Origin: Candidatus Latescibacterota bacterium
GTDB taxonomy: Bacteria > Latescibacterota > UBA2968 > GCA-2709665
Reading direction: 5' to 3'
Assembly (NCBI GenBank): GCA_012270675.1
Contig: JAAXHW010000066.1
Span: 1 to 46,215 of the forward strand
DNA: 46,215 bases
How positions within the stretch are numbered: position 1 is the stretch's first letter; each line of letters opens with the position of its first letter. A program made the position numbers and the translations under genes. Positions 40,222 through 46,215 of this stretch are shown here, one piece after another. The notes under the pieces were generated by a model. That model saw nothing but the letters and a program-made list of their open reading frames with translations, was not told the DNA's origin and did not search any database.

Positions 40222-40948
40222 GCAGGAAATGTTAGAGGCGTTGCGAAACCACGACACACCGTCAATCACCAATGTCGTGGCCACCTATCCCGAAAGCCCT
40301 CTCTGCCTGGGTCTTTACAACCCCTGGACCGAAAACTGGTACACGGACCAATCCATCCGCTGCATCTATCCTGAACTGGGCAGAACCGTTGGATATGCCG
40401 TCACATGCGTATTCGGGTTGCCCGACCCGAACTATGCGCGCCTGTCCTTTATGGATGTGATTGACGCGCTGGATCAATCAAAAAAACCGTCGATTCTGGT
40501 CTTTCAGCAAAAATTCCCACCCGACATAGCCGGTAAGGTCGGACTGTCCGGGGGAAATATGACAACTGCAATGAGCGCTGTGGGGTGCGTGGGCGCCATC
40601 TCCAATGGTCCTTCAAGGGACATCGATGAAATACGTCCGATGAAATTCCAGTATATGCTCAGCGGCGTCAGCGCGGGACACGGCGCCATGGCCGTGCATG
40701 CGGTCAACGTACCCGTCACCGTGGCGGGCATGGATGTCTCTCCGGGTGAGATTATCCACATGGATGAAAACGGCGCCTGCAAATTTCCAGGCGACAAGCT
40801 TGAGGCTGTCCTGACCCGTGTTCAAGCGCTGCAAAAAGAAGAAGAAACCCGAATTCACGCATTGCAAAATGCGAAAACGGCGGCGGAGGTCAGAGCGATC
40901 TTCGGCGGGCATTCATACGCTGCGGAGGAAGATGAGAAAGGGTCATAG
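40205..40948 (+). CDS. RraA/HMG-aldolase-family protein
   Basis: 247 residues of the RraA-like fold, which covers 4-hydroxy-4-methyl-2-oxoglutarate aldolases, oxaloacetate decarboxylases and RNase E regulators. The central GGNMTTAMSAVGCVGAISNG-PSRD corresponds to the family's GxN...A...G..G.V.DG..RD substrate and metal site, though the usual DG is replaced by NG. HMDENGACKFP matches the conserved HxDxxGxxxxP. The N-terminus carries DTPSITNVVATYPESP, typical of this enzyme-like subgroup, and the C-terminus is a charged helix (LQKEEETRIHALQNAKTAA). The GTG start has an exemplary AAGGAGGT ribosome site inside the purL coding end. It is a lyase more likely than an RNase regulator; the substrate is unknown. 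Confidence 0.82.
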   Translation: MAKPSEQEMLEALRNHDTPSITNVVATYPESPLCLGLYNPWTENWYTDQSIRCIYPELGRTVGYAVTCVFGLPDPNYARLSFMDVIDALDQSKKPSILVFQQKFPPDIAGKVGLSGGNMTTAMSAVGCVGAISNGPSRDIDEIRPMKFQYMLSGVSAGHGAMAVHAVNVPVTVAGMDVSPGEIIHMDENGACKFPGDKLEAVLTRVQALQKEEETRIHALQNAKTAAEVRAIFGGHSYAAEEDEKGS

Positions 40949-40955
40949 CAATACA

Positions 40956-40988
40956 AACACCCCTGGAGGAGATCCCTCCGGGGGTGTT
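40956..40988. terminator. Hairpin between convergent rraA-like and glutamate dehydrogenase genes
   Basis: A 14-bp stem, AACACCCC plus TGGAGG pairing with CCTCCG plus GGGGTGTT, around a five-base loop. The following T-tract is weak on both strands (TT, then GTTTGTATT on minus), so termination may be partial. Its place between two 3' ends supports the call. Confidence 0.6.
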
Positions 40989-41014
40989 CATCGTCGACCT
41001 CTACCGCAGCCTGC

Positions 41015-42307
41015 CTACGGGTACACGCCCAGCGTCTTTCCGGCCTCGGCCGTCCGCGATACCGCCAGCAGATAGGCTGCAACCCGCATATCCACTTTCT
41101 CCCGGATGGAAACTTCCAGGGTATCGTGAAAGGCCTTACGCATCACAGTCCTCAATTTCTCATTGACTTCCTCTTCCGACCAGAAAAACTGCATCAGCCC
41201 CTGCACCCATTCAAAATAGGAGACCGTCACCCCGCCGGCATTCGCCAGAATATCCGGAATCAGGAAAATACCCCGGTCGTACAGGATCTCATCCGCAGCC
41301 GGTATCGTGGGTCCATTGGCCCCTTCGGCCACCACGCTTGCCCGGATGCGATCCGCATTCCGTTCTGTAATCTGGTTCTCCAGGGCCGCCGGAATCAGCA
41401 CGTCGCAGTCCACCTCCAGCACCTCCTCGTTTGTCACCTCATCCGCCCCCGGGAACCCCGCCACCTGCCCCGTCTCCGCCTTGTAAGCGGCAACCTTCTC
41501 CACATCCAGTCCGTTCGGATTGTAGATCCCCCCCTGCGAATCGCTCACGGCCACAATGCTGGCCCTCCTTCCCTGCATCAAACCGGCCGCGATCCTTCCC
41601 ACATTCCCAAACCCCTGCACCGCCACCCGCACCCCCTCCACCTCGATCTCCAGGTGCTTCAACGCCTCCAGCACGGTGCGAACGCAGCCCCGCCCCGTGG
41701 CCTCCTCCCGCCCACGGGACCCGCCCACGGCAAGCGGCTTGCCCGTTACCACGCTTGGAACCGAATGGCCGACATTCATACTGTAGGTATCCAGAATCCA
41801 GCCCATCGTCTGTGCATTCGTATTCACATCAGGCGCCGGAATATCCTTGTCTGGCCCCAGGATAATCATCAGCTCCGACGTCAACCGGCGCGTCATCCGC
41901 TCCTGTTCTCCCAGGCTCATCTCCTTCGGATTGCAGACCACCCCCCCTTTGGCGCCCCCGAACGGGATATCCACCAGCGCACACTTCCACGTCATCCACA
42001 TCGCCAGGGCACTCACCTCATCCAGCGTCACGTCCGGATGGTAGCGGATGCCCCCCTTTGCCGGCCCTCTAAAGAGGTTGTGGTGCACCCGATACCCGGT
42101 AAAAACCTGAACGGAGCCGTCGTCCATCACCACCGGAACAGAAACGCTGACCGTCCGCCTCGGGTGCCTCAGCAGTTTGTACACGCTCTGATTCAGGTTG
42201 AGCCGCTCGGCCACATTGTCCAGTTGCTGCCGGGCAATCGCCAGCGGATTCAGCGCCTCACCCACTTCCATCACCATCACGTCATTGCCACCACTGAGTT
42301 GGCTCAT
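41015..42307 (-). CDS. gdhA: Glu/Leu/Phe/Val dehydrogenase (glutamate dehydrogenase-like)
   Basis: Catalyses oxidative deamination of glutamate or the reverse amination with NAD(P)H. 430 residues, usual for the hexameric GDH. Substrate-binding and catalytic segments are intact: YRVHHNLFRGPAKGGIRYHP with the first Lys, VDIPFGGAKGGVVCNP with the catalytic Lys, DIPAPDVNTN, and the nucleotide-binding VAVQGFGNVGRIAA. VAEGANGPTIPAADEIL and ANAGGVTVSYFEWVQ complete the GDH pattern. ATG 42307 follows TAGGAGAG; a GTG one codon upstream is less likely. A perfect sigma54 promoter 47 bp upstream points to nitrogen control. It converges on the rraA-like gene. Confidence 0.93.
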   Translation of the reverse strand: MSQLSGGNDVMVMEVGEALNPLAIARQQLDNVAERLNLNQSVYKLLRHPRRTVSVSVPVVMDDGSVQVFTGYRVHHNLFRGPAKGGIRYHPDVTLDEVSALAMWMTWKCALVDIPFGGAKGGVVCNPKEMSLGEQERMTRRLTSELMIILGPDKDIPAPDVNTNAQTMGWILDTYSMNVGHSVPSVVTGKPLAVGGSRGREEATGRGCVRTVLEALKHLEIEVEGVRVAVQGFGNVGRIAAGLMQGRRASIVAVSDSQGGIYNPNGLDVEKVAAYKAETGQVAGFPGADEVTNEEVLEVDCDVLIPAALENQITERNADRIRASVVAEGANGPTIPAADEILYDRGIFLIPDILANAGGVTVSYFEWVQGLMQFFWSEEEVNEKLRTVMRKAFHDTLEVSIREKVDMRVAAYLLAVSRTAEAGKTLGVYP

Positions 42308-42353
42308 CACGCTCTCCTATCTGCTGTGTGGGAAACCCTTTTCTGTTTACTCG

Positions 42354-42369
42354 TGCAATAGGCGTGCCA
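42354..42369 (-). promoter_or_regulatory. gdhA: Sigma54 (-24/-12) promoter of the glutamate dehydrogenase gene
   Basis: The minus strand reads TGGCACGCCTATTGCA, matching TGGCACG-N4-TTGCW at all fixed positions. The predicted start of transcription is about 37 nt before the ATG at 42307. Confidence 0.85.
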
Positions 42370-42466
42370 GGGAATCAAAATGCGGAGTGCCAAATATTAA
42401 CATATTGTTTTTAAAATTGATACGGAAATCCCCGGCCGGACATGAGCAGCTTTGGGAAGAATAATG

Positions 42467-42482
42467 GAGACAAATCTGTCTC
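42467..42482. promoter_or_regulatory. Dyad GAGACA-N4-TGTCTC upstream of the gdhA sigma54 promoter
   Basis: A 16-bp perfect inverted repeat about 110 bp upstream of the -24/-12 boxes, a standard place for an enhancer-binding activator. It is followed by ATTTTTT on the plus strand, so a weak plus-strand terminator is the alternative, but no plus-strand gene lies before it. Confidence 0.4.
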
Positions 42483-42676
42483 ATTTTTTCATCAGATAGA
42501 TCCTTTTTTGAAATATAAGACAGTTTTCGGATAAAGAAAAGACCAAGTACCTCGCTTCACGCCCTCCCACGGTGAATTATTTTGAGCCGACGAAGCAACG
42601 ACCACACGCGCAGCGGGAAACGCGCCTGTCTGTACGTTACACGCAGACAGGTCCTTCCGGTTCCACCGCGAACAAT

Positions 42677-42715
42677 AAAAAAAGCGGGCCTGTCTACCTC
42701 CTGACAGGCCCGCTT
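42677..42715 (-). terminator. Intrinsic terminator downstream of the ABC exporter
   Basis: A 13-bp stem AAGCGGGCCTGTC/GACAGGCCCGCTT around an eight-base loop, followed on the minus strand by a seven-T run. It lies about 205 bp beyond the exporter stop. Confidence 0.8.
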
Positions 42716-42918
42716 CGCATCAGCCCCAAGCTCACGGGATTCGACCACCTCATATCCCTGGCCGCGCAGCCATTCTGCCAGACGGCGGGAGGTTCATCAG
42801 GTTTTCGGATAGTGTCCCTGTGGGCCATGTGGTTTAAGGATCGGGCCAGAGATACCTGGGAGGCACCCGAAACCCCAGGAGTTCTTGAAGACACCGTCTC
42901 GATGACATCTTGCCAATC

Positions 42919-44736
42919 CTACTGCCACCCTGATGAATTGTAAAGTCGCGCTTGTGTGGTGAACATATCGTGGTACAGGCCTTTCAGGTCCATCAACTCA
43001 TCATGAGAGCCTTGCTCGACGATTTGGCCATCATCCATCACTGCCACAATATCCATGCTACGTACGGTGGAGAAACGGTGTGAGATCAGGACTGAAGTCC
43101 TTCCCTTCGTTATGTCTGCGAATGTCTCAAAGATCTTCTGCTCTGTGTAGACGTCAAGAGAGGCGGTCGGCTCATCCAAAATCAAGATATCCGCCTCAGT
43201 CTTCACAAGCGCTCTGGCCAGGGCCACCTTTTGCCACTCCCCCTCGGACAACTCGACACCGTCCTTATAGCCTCTCGACAGCACTGTTTCCAGTCCGTTC
43301 GCCATTCCCTTGAGCAGGGACTCGGCACCCACGTCTCTTATTGCTGAAACGATCACCTGATCATCCTGAAGCGCTGCCTGGTTGGCGATACCGACATTCT
43401 CCCGAAAAGTGAGTTCATACCTTACGAAGTCCTGAAAAATACCACCAATGTGCCGGTAGTACTCTACAACCGGAATGTTCTTTATTGGCGTTCCGTCTAT
43501 CAGGATTTCTCCGTCTGTCGGATCATATAGACGTGTGAGTAGCTTGATGAGCGTTGTCTTTCCCACCCCATTACGCCCGACAAGGCCAATCGACGCGCCT
43601 GCTGGAATCTCCAGATTGAGGTTGTGAAGAACACCTGCTTTGGTGCCTGGATATGTGAAAGAAACGTTCCGAAACACAATGCCCCTTTCGAGCGAAAAGC
43701 ATCCTCCCGGTGATGTGGGACGTGCGAGAGCACCGGGTATCCTGGATTCGTCCAGATCAAGGAAGTCGAATAAGTGCTTCAAATAGAGCCGGTTGTCAAG
43801 CAGGTCTCTGAATCGAATCGCTAAGGAAGCAATGGTCACGTTACCAGCCACCGCTGTTTGCAGATAGAGAGCAAGATCTCCAATTGTATCCTCGCCCCCA
43901 ACCGCTTGTCTCACAGCGTAGTACCAGACTCCGGCGACGCCCATCGAAGAAATGATGGAGACGATTACATTCCATTTCTGTCGTGCAAACATCAGACGCC
44001 TTGTTTCCTCCCAGAACCGCTCCCAGAGAGAGGTGGCTCTGCCAATCAGCATGGGACCGGAGTTGAAGATACGGACCTCTTTGGCTGCAGCGGCGGAAGT
44101 TAAGATCCGGGCCAGGCTGTTACCCATCCTTCGCTCGGGGGTGTGATCCAGAAAAATCCTGAAGTATGCCCGAGAATAGTAGAACCCCCAGAAGACTCGT
44201 GGGAGAACGCAGACAATAATGGCGACTGGAGCGAGTGGAGAAAGCCGTGAGAGCAAAAGCATCAACCCAATGGCGGATAGGCCGATTTTCAGGATCTCCG
44301 TGGACGCAAAACAGGAGTTGATCGCTGCCGGCTCGGCCCTGCCACTGGCGTTCTGAAGCTTGTCAAGGAGCTCAGGATTCTCATAAAGTGGATAGTCGAC
44401 AGTGGACAGCTTACGGAGGACTTCTGCCCTGATGTGGTTAGCCACCTTGAATCCCAGCAGCCGGTATACTGTCTCCGAGAACCCGCCACACATTTCGGCA
44501 GACACCCACAGGCCGCCGACCGCCAGCACAACCGCAACTGCGTATTCGATCGCTTCCCTGCCTGAAATTGATACGGAATCGATCAATAATTTTGTCAACC
44601 ATATCTGCGCAGGCTGAATCGCTGCGGCTACTGCAGTCAGTGCGAACAACGCGATGACATATGGAGGGCTGCAAGCAAAAACCAATCGAAAAGCTCTGAT
44701 ATAGGCTGGGAGAATACCAGTGTTTGTCTCACTCAT
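42919..44736 (-). CDS. ABC exporter, fused membrane and ATPase domains
   Basis: 605-residue half-transporter. The membrane domain (about 1-320) begins with an N-terminal hydrophobic helix PYVIALFALTAVAAAIQPAQ and has six likely transmembrane spans. The ATPase domain has Walker A GLVGRNGVGKTTLIKL, Q-loop GGIFQDFVRYELTFREN, a signature in the variant form LSEGEWQKVALARAL, Walker B ILILDEPTASLD and H-loop LISHRF. The EGEW signature and overall length resemble exporters found beside peptide natural-product genes, but no modification enzyme is present here. GGTGAG precedes ATG 44736, and a sigma70-type promoter is at 44797-44825. Codon use is clearly less C/G-ending than in the purL or FDH genes, suggesting horizontal origin. 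The substrate is unknown. Confidence 0.9.
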   Translation of the reverse strand: MSETNTGILPAYIRAFRLVFACSPPYVIALFALTAVAAAIQPAQIWLTKLLIDSVSISGREAIEYAVAVVLAVGGLWVSAEMCGGFSETVYRLLGFKVANHIRAEVLRKLSTVDYPLYENPELLDKLQNASGRAEPAAINSCFASTEILKIGLSAIGLMLLLSRLSPLAPVAIIVCVLPRVFWGFYYSRAYFRIFLDHTPERRMGNSLARILTSAAAAKEVRIFNSGPMLIGRATSLWERFWEETRRLMFARQKWNVIVSIISSMGVAGVWYYAVRQAVGGEDTIGDLALYLQTAVAGNVTIASLAIRFRDLLDNRLYLKHLFDFLDLDESRIPGALARPTSPGGCFSLERGIVFRNVSFTYPGTKAGVLHNLNLEIPAGASIGLVGRNGVGKTTLIKLLTRLYDPTDGEILIDGTPIKNIPVVEYYRHIGGIFQDFVRYELTFRENVGIANQAALQDDQVIVSAIRDVGAESLLKGMANGLETVLSRGYKDGVELSEGEWQKVALARALVKTEADILILDEPTASLDVYTEQKIFETFADITKGRTSVLISHRFSTVRSMDIVAVMDDGQIVEQGSHDELMDLKGLYHDMFTTQARLYNSSGWQ

Positions 44737-44796
44737 CGGGGCTCACCGTGATTCGGTTAAAAATCGAATAAGGATGACGAACCGCTCTCCATGGAT

Positions 44797-44825
44797 GTTA
44801 TAGAGTACCATGAAACCAGGCTCAA
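44797..44825 (-). promoter_or_regulatory. Sigma70-type promoter of the ABC exporter
   Basis: TTGAGC (44820-44825), 17-bp spacer, TATAAC (44797-44802), about 55 nt before the start codon. Confidence 0.55.
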
Positions 44826-44911
44826 AGCAATTGTAAAAAAGGCTCCAAATCCTGACCATGCAACATACTTGAAAACAATAAGGTTGCATAAATACAGGAA
44901 AGGAGCTCAAA

Positions 44912-45031
44912 ATGGATCTGGCCACGATGATCAAAACCGCCGCCAGTAAATTTCAACAAAATCGCCCGGGTGGCTCAGATGCCCCCGGGCTATGCACTCA
45001 GTGTTTTCTCAAGTTCGATCAAAAAGGCTGA
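44912..45031 (+). CDS. 39-aa ORF with perfect RBS: short peptide or truncated gene start
   Basis: AAAGGAG stands six bases before ATG 44912, the best plus-strand ribosome site in the region. The product begins MDLATMIKTAASKFQQN, a convincing helical N-terminus, then turns into RPGGSDAPG and a cysteine pair CTQC near the end. The second half overlaps the terminator and 3' end of the TerB-like gene on the other strand, which suggests a gene whose 5' end survived while the rest was lost by rearrangement. Alternatively it is a genuine small peptide divergent from the exporter. No clear plus-strand promoter was found. Function unknown. Confidence 0.4.
   Translation: MDLATMIKTAASKFQQNRPGGSDAPGLCTQCFLKFDQKG
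44957..44990 (-). terminator. Likely terminator of the TerB-like gene
   Basis: The hairpin GCCCGGG (44964-44970) with CCCGGGC (44984-44990), extended by GGC/GCC with one bulge, starts at the stop codon and is followed on the minus strand by GATTTTG. The T-run is short. Confidence 0.5.
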
Positions 45032-45391
45032 CTCATAGGAACTCCCGCTCCAGCCGCCGTGACTGCTGATATCGCTGCACGCGGCAAGTATTGTGGAGAC
45101 AACTTCCTTGCTGGAGATCTTGTCCTTGATGTCATTTATGTACAGGGACAATCCCTTATGGTCCCGAATTGTAGCAACCTTCCGATAGATTCTCGAAATC
45201 TCGTCATCAACATCAAACTTCCACTCAACTTTTCTGACAAACACTCCTAACACCATTTCTTCGCCTAACCTGCGACGCCCATCGACACAAATGGTCATAA
45301 TGGCTGCCTCAAGGAATGCCATCTGTTCATCTGCCGAGGCTGCGCTCAGCCGGGATGCCCTCGATCTTCTTTTCCGGAATCCGAATAACAT
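44990..45391 (-). CDS. TerB-like protein
   Basis: 133 residues, no signal peptide, with a basic N-terminus (FRKRRSRASRL). The helical body (EQMAFLEAAIMTICVDGRRRLGEE, then FVRKVEWKFDVDDEISRIYRKV) resembles the TerB/tellurite-resistance fold, in which a DGR(x)EE segment follows the first long helix. Many TerB-like proteins link membranes to stress or phage-related systems, but the fold alone gives no activity. GAGGAAAC leads directly into ATG 45391. It follows a four-helix membrane protein gene by 30 bp, so the two are probably in one operon. The assignment is by pattern and is uncertain; sequence similarity is weak. Confidence 0.6.
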   Translation of the reverse strand: MLFGFRKRRSRASRLSAASADEQMAFLEAAIMTICVDGRRRLGEEMVLGVFVRKVEWKFDVDDEISRIYRKVATIRDHKGLSLYINDIKDKISSKEVVSTILAACSDISSHGGWSGSSYESAFLIELEKTLSA

Positions 45392-45420
45392 GTTTCCTCA
45401 AAGACGGCGCGCCTGCGGGC

Positions 45421-45861
45421 TTACCCGTCCCCGTTGCCGCACAGCAGGGATATGCCCATCGCGCCCGCAAGCAGCGGCAGCCCCGCGTCGATGATGATCC
45501 ACGCAAGAGAGACCGTATCCATTCCCACTGCGGTGAATGCGGGACTGAGGAGGTTGAACCAGTTCCAGAAGAACAGGATGCCAATGAACAGGAAACCGTA
45601 GAACAGCGTGTTGGCTGCCAGAAACTCGCGGGTCACCGGCGCGTTGCGGCCCTCGCGGTCAACGCTTCTCTTGCGGATATAGCTGAAAATCACGCCCAGC
45701 ACGACCGCCAGCACCGTAAGCAGGTTAATCTTGCTCCAATGCGGGCTGTACGGACTGGCTTCGGTGGAAGCGTAGTACAGCGGCTCGATAACCGTGTGGA
45801 CCGCGACCACAACCGCAGTGACGATGAGAACCACACCGACGATTCGCCTGAACGTATGCAT
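45421..45861 (-). CDS. Hypothetical membrane protein with four transmembrane helices
   Basis: 146 residues, not recognised. Helices are near IVGVVLIVTAVVVAVHTVI, INLLTVLAVVLGVIFSYI, ANTLFYGFLFIGILFFWNWF and IIIDAGLPLLAGAMGISLL, with a basic loop RKRSVDREGR after the second that should face the cytoplasm. There is no catalytic or metal motif. AAAGGGG precedes ATG 45861 at nine bases. It sits between a small single-helix protein gene (upstream) and the TerB-like gene (downstream) in the same direction, and may form an envelope-linked operon with them. Confidence 0.8.
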   Translation of the reverse strand: MHTFRRIVGVVLIVTAVVVAVHTVIEPLYYASTEASPYSPHWSKINLLTVLAVVLGVIFSYIRKRSVDREGRNAPVTREFLAANTLFYGFLFIGILFFWNWFNLLSPAFTAVGMDTVSLAWIIIDAGLPLLAGAMGISLLCGNGDG

Positions 45862-45934
45862 AAGACGCTGCCCCTTTCACAGCATGCGATGTCCCAGCCG
45901 GTCCTGGACTCCGGGCCTCGGGACCTTGTGGTGG

Positions 45935-46063
45935 TCAGTTCTCGTCTCCGGCCTTGTTTTCATCCGAAGGCGAAAAAAGAAAACGGTACGCGAGAAGGCC
46001 CACAATCATCGTCAGAACCAACCCTATCATACCCTTAAGAAAAGACTTGCTGCCAAAACTCAT
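45935..46063 (-). CDS. Small single-helix membrane protein, 42 aa
   Basis: A short frame MSFGSKSFLKGM... with one transmembrane helix (IGLVLTMIVGLLAYRFLF) and a polar acidic C-terminus (SPSDENKAGDEN). The basic residues before the helix predict N-in topology. The ribosome site AGAGAGA is modest. It precedes the four-helix gene by 73 bp in the same direction. The clean helix-plus-charged-tail design argues for a real gene, possibly a small subunit of the neighbouring membrane protein. Confidence 0.5.
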   Translation of the reverse strand: MSFGSKSFLKGMIGLVLTMIVGLLAYRFLFSPSDENKAGDEN

Positions 46064-46116
46064 AACGTCTATCTCTCTGATGGTCTTCAACTTCGTGATG
46101 TACTGATCCTGGCTGC

Positions 46117-46169
46117 AAAAGCGCCTGCCTGCAGCGCAGTGCGCCGCGCAGGCAGGCGCCCTTCTTTTT
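46117..46169. terminator. Strong hairpin near the right edge, possibly bidirectional
   Basis: A 12-bp stem GCGCCTGCCTGC/GCAGGCAGGCGC encloses a smaller GCGC-AGT-GCGC hairpin. CTTCTTTTT follows on the plus strand and TTTTGCAG on the minus strand. With no plus-strand gene before it, it most likely ends a minus-strand gene lying beyond the window. The remaining bases to 46215 show no supportable gene. Confidence 0.65.
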
Positions 46170-46215
46170 CGGCCTTTTTTCTGGGCGAACCAGTAGTTTC
46201 CGGTTAGAAAATTGC

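Larger units (their letters stand above)
42308..42918. other. Intergenic region: gdhA regulation, exporter terminator, no convincing gene
   Basis: It holds the gdhA sigma54 promoter (42354-42369), a GAGACA dyad (42467-42482) and a minus-strand terminator (42677-42715) serving the ABC exporter. Weak frames on both strands (42557-42943) lack ribosome sites. A minus-strand stretch that reads RRLAEWLRGQGYEVVESREL looks protein-like and could be a gene remnant, but it has a stop just upstream and runs through the terminator. Confidence 0.55.

Noticed and set aside
36220-40284. Very long minus-strand frames opposite purL (610 and 698 codons)
   Set aside because: Antisense shadows of a high-GC, C-ending coding sequence; no ribosome site and no recognisable domains.
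42557-42943. Frames on both strands downstream of the ABC exporter, including RRLAEWLRGQGYEVVE
   Set aside because: No start with a ribosome site, a stop just upstream, and overlap with a strong terminator; at best a gene remnant.

Overview
The window reads as a chromosomal segment of a GC-rich, Gram-negative bacterium. Evidence for this is a BamD lipoprotein, several signal peptides and lipoboxes, and two surface proteins that end in FlgD-like/type-IX-type sorting domains. The giant lamin-tail-domain proteins, the two-component-propeller kinase, the BKACE and SelA-like/amidohydrolase genes and the heparinase II/III protein together suggest an uncultured FCB-type or Poribacteria/Latescibacterota-like lineage. 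That placement is inference; no rRNA marker is present. Intergenic promoters look sigma70-like (TTGAC-N17-TATATT), unlike the Bacteroidetes type, and two textbook sigma54 promoters are visible.

Left part (1-10035, minus strand). An NAD-type formate dehydrogenase operon is read leftward: fused NuoE/NuoF-like beta subunit, a BKACE-family enzyme, a selenocysteine-containing catalytic alpha subunit with an in-frame TGA and a SECIS hairpin, then FdhD, which is cut by the window edge. Three of these genes overlap. Upstream lie a REC-histidine kinase, a single-domain response regulator, a SelA-like PLP enzyme and a cog3964-type amidohydrolase.

Middle (10036-22170). A DUF559 endonuclease gene sits in palindromic GC-rich repeats. 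It is followed by a minus-strand signalling operon: propeller sensor kinase, PQQ-type sugar dehydrogenase lipoprotein, REC-GAF-SpoIIE phosphatase and NtrC-family sigma54 activator. An HU gene on the plus strand converges on an aldehyde dehydrogenase/SpoIIE phosphatase pair across a strong shared terminator. A small conserved protein with its own terminator closes this part.

Surface-protein block (22207-29743). Two adjacent minus-strand genes encode a 1777-aa protein with cohesin-like domains, putative Ig domains and four lamin-tail domains, and a 733-aa protein with a lamin-tail domain and a dockerin. They are preceded by a perfect -24/-12 sigma54 promoter. The large gene carries a near-identical internal DNA duplication of about 610 bp at a 1263-bp offset.

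Right-centre (29939-42307). This part holds nadD and bamD (minus), ribokinase, a small acidic protein, a membrane zinc-ribbon protein coupled to a heparinase-like lyase, purL overlapped by an rraA-like gene (plus), and a Glu/Leu/Phe/Val dehydrogenase (minus) behind a second perfect sigma54 promoter. A candidate ~90-nt small RNA lies between the lyase and purL.

Right end (42308-46215). Lower-GC DNA carries an ABC exporter, a TerB-like protein, two small membrane proteins and a 39-codon ORF with an excellent ribosome binding site. It looks like an accessory region.
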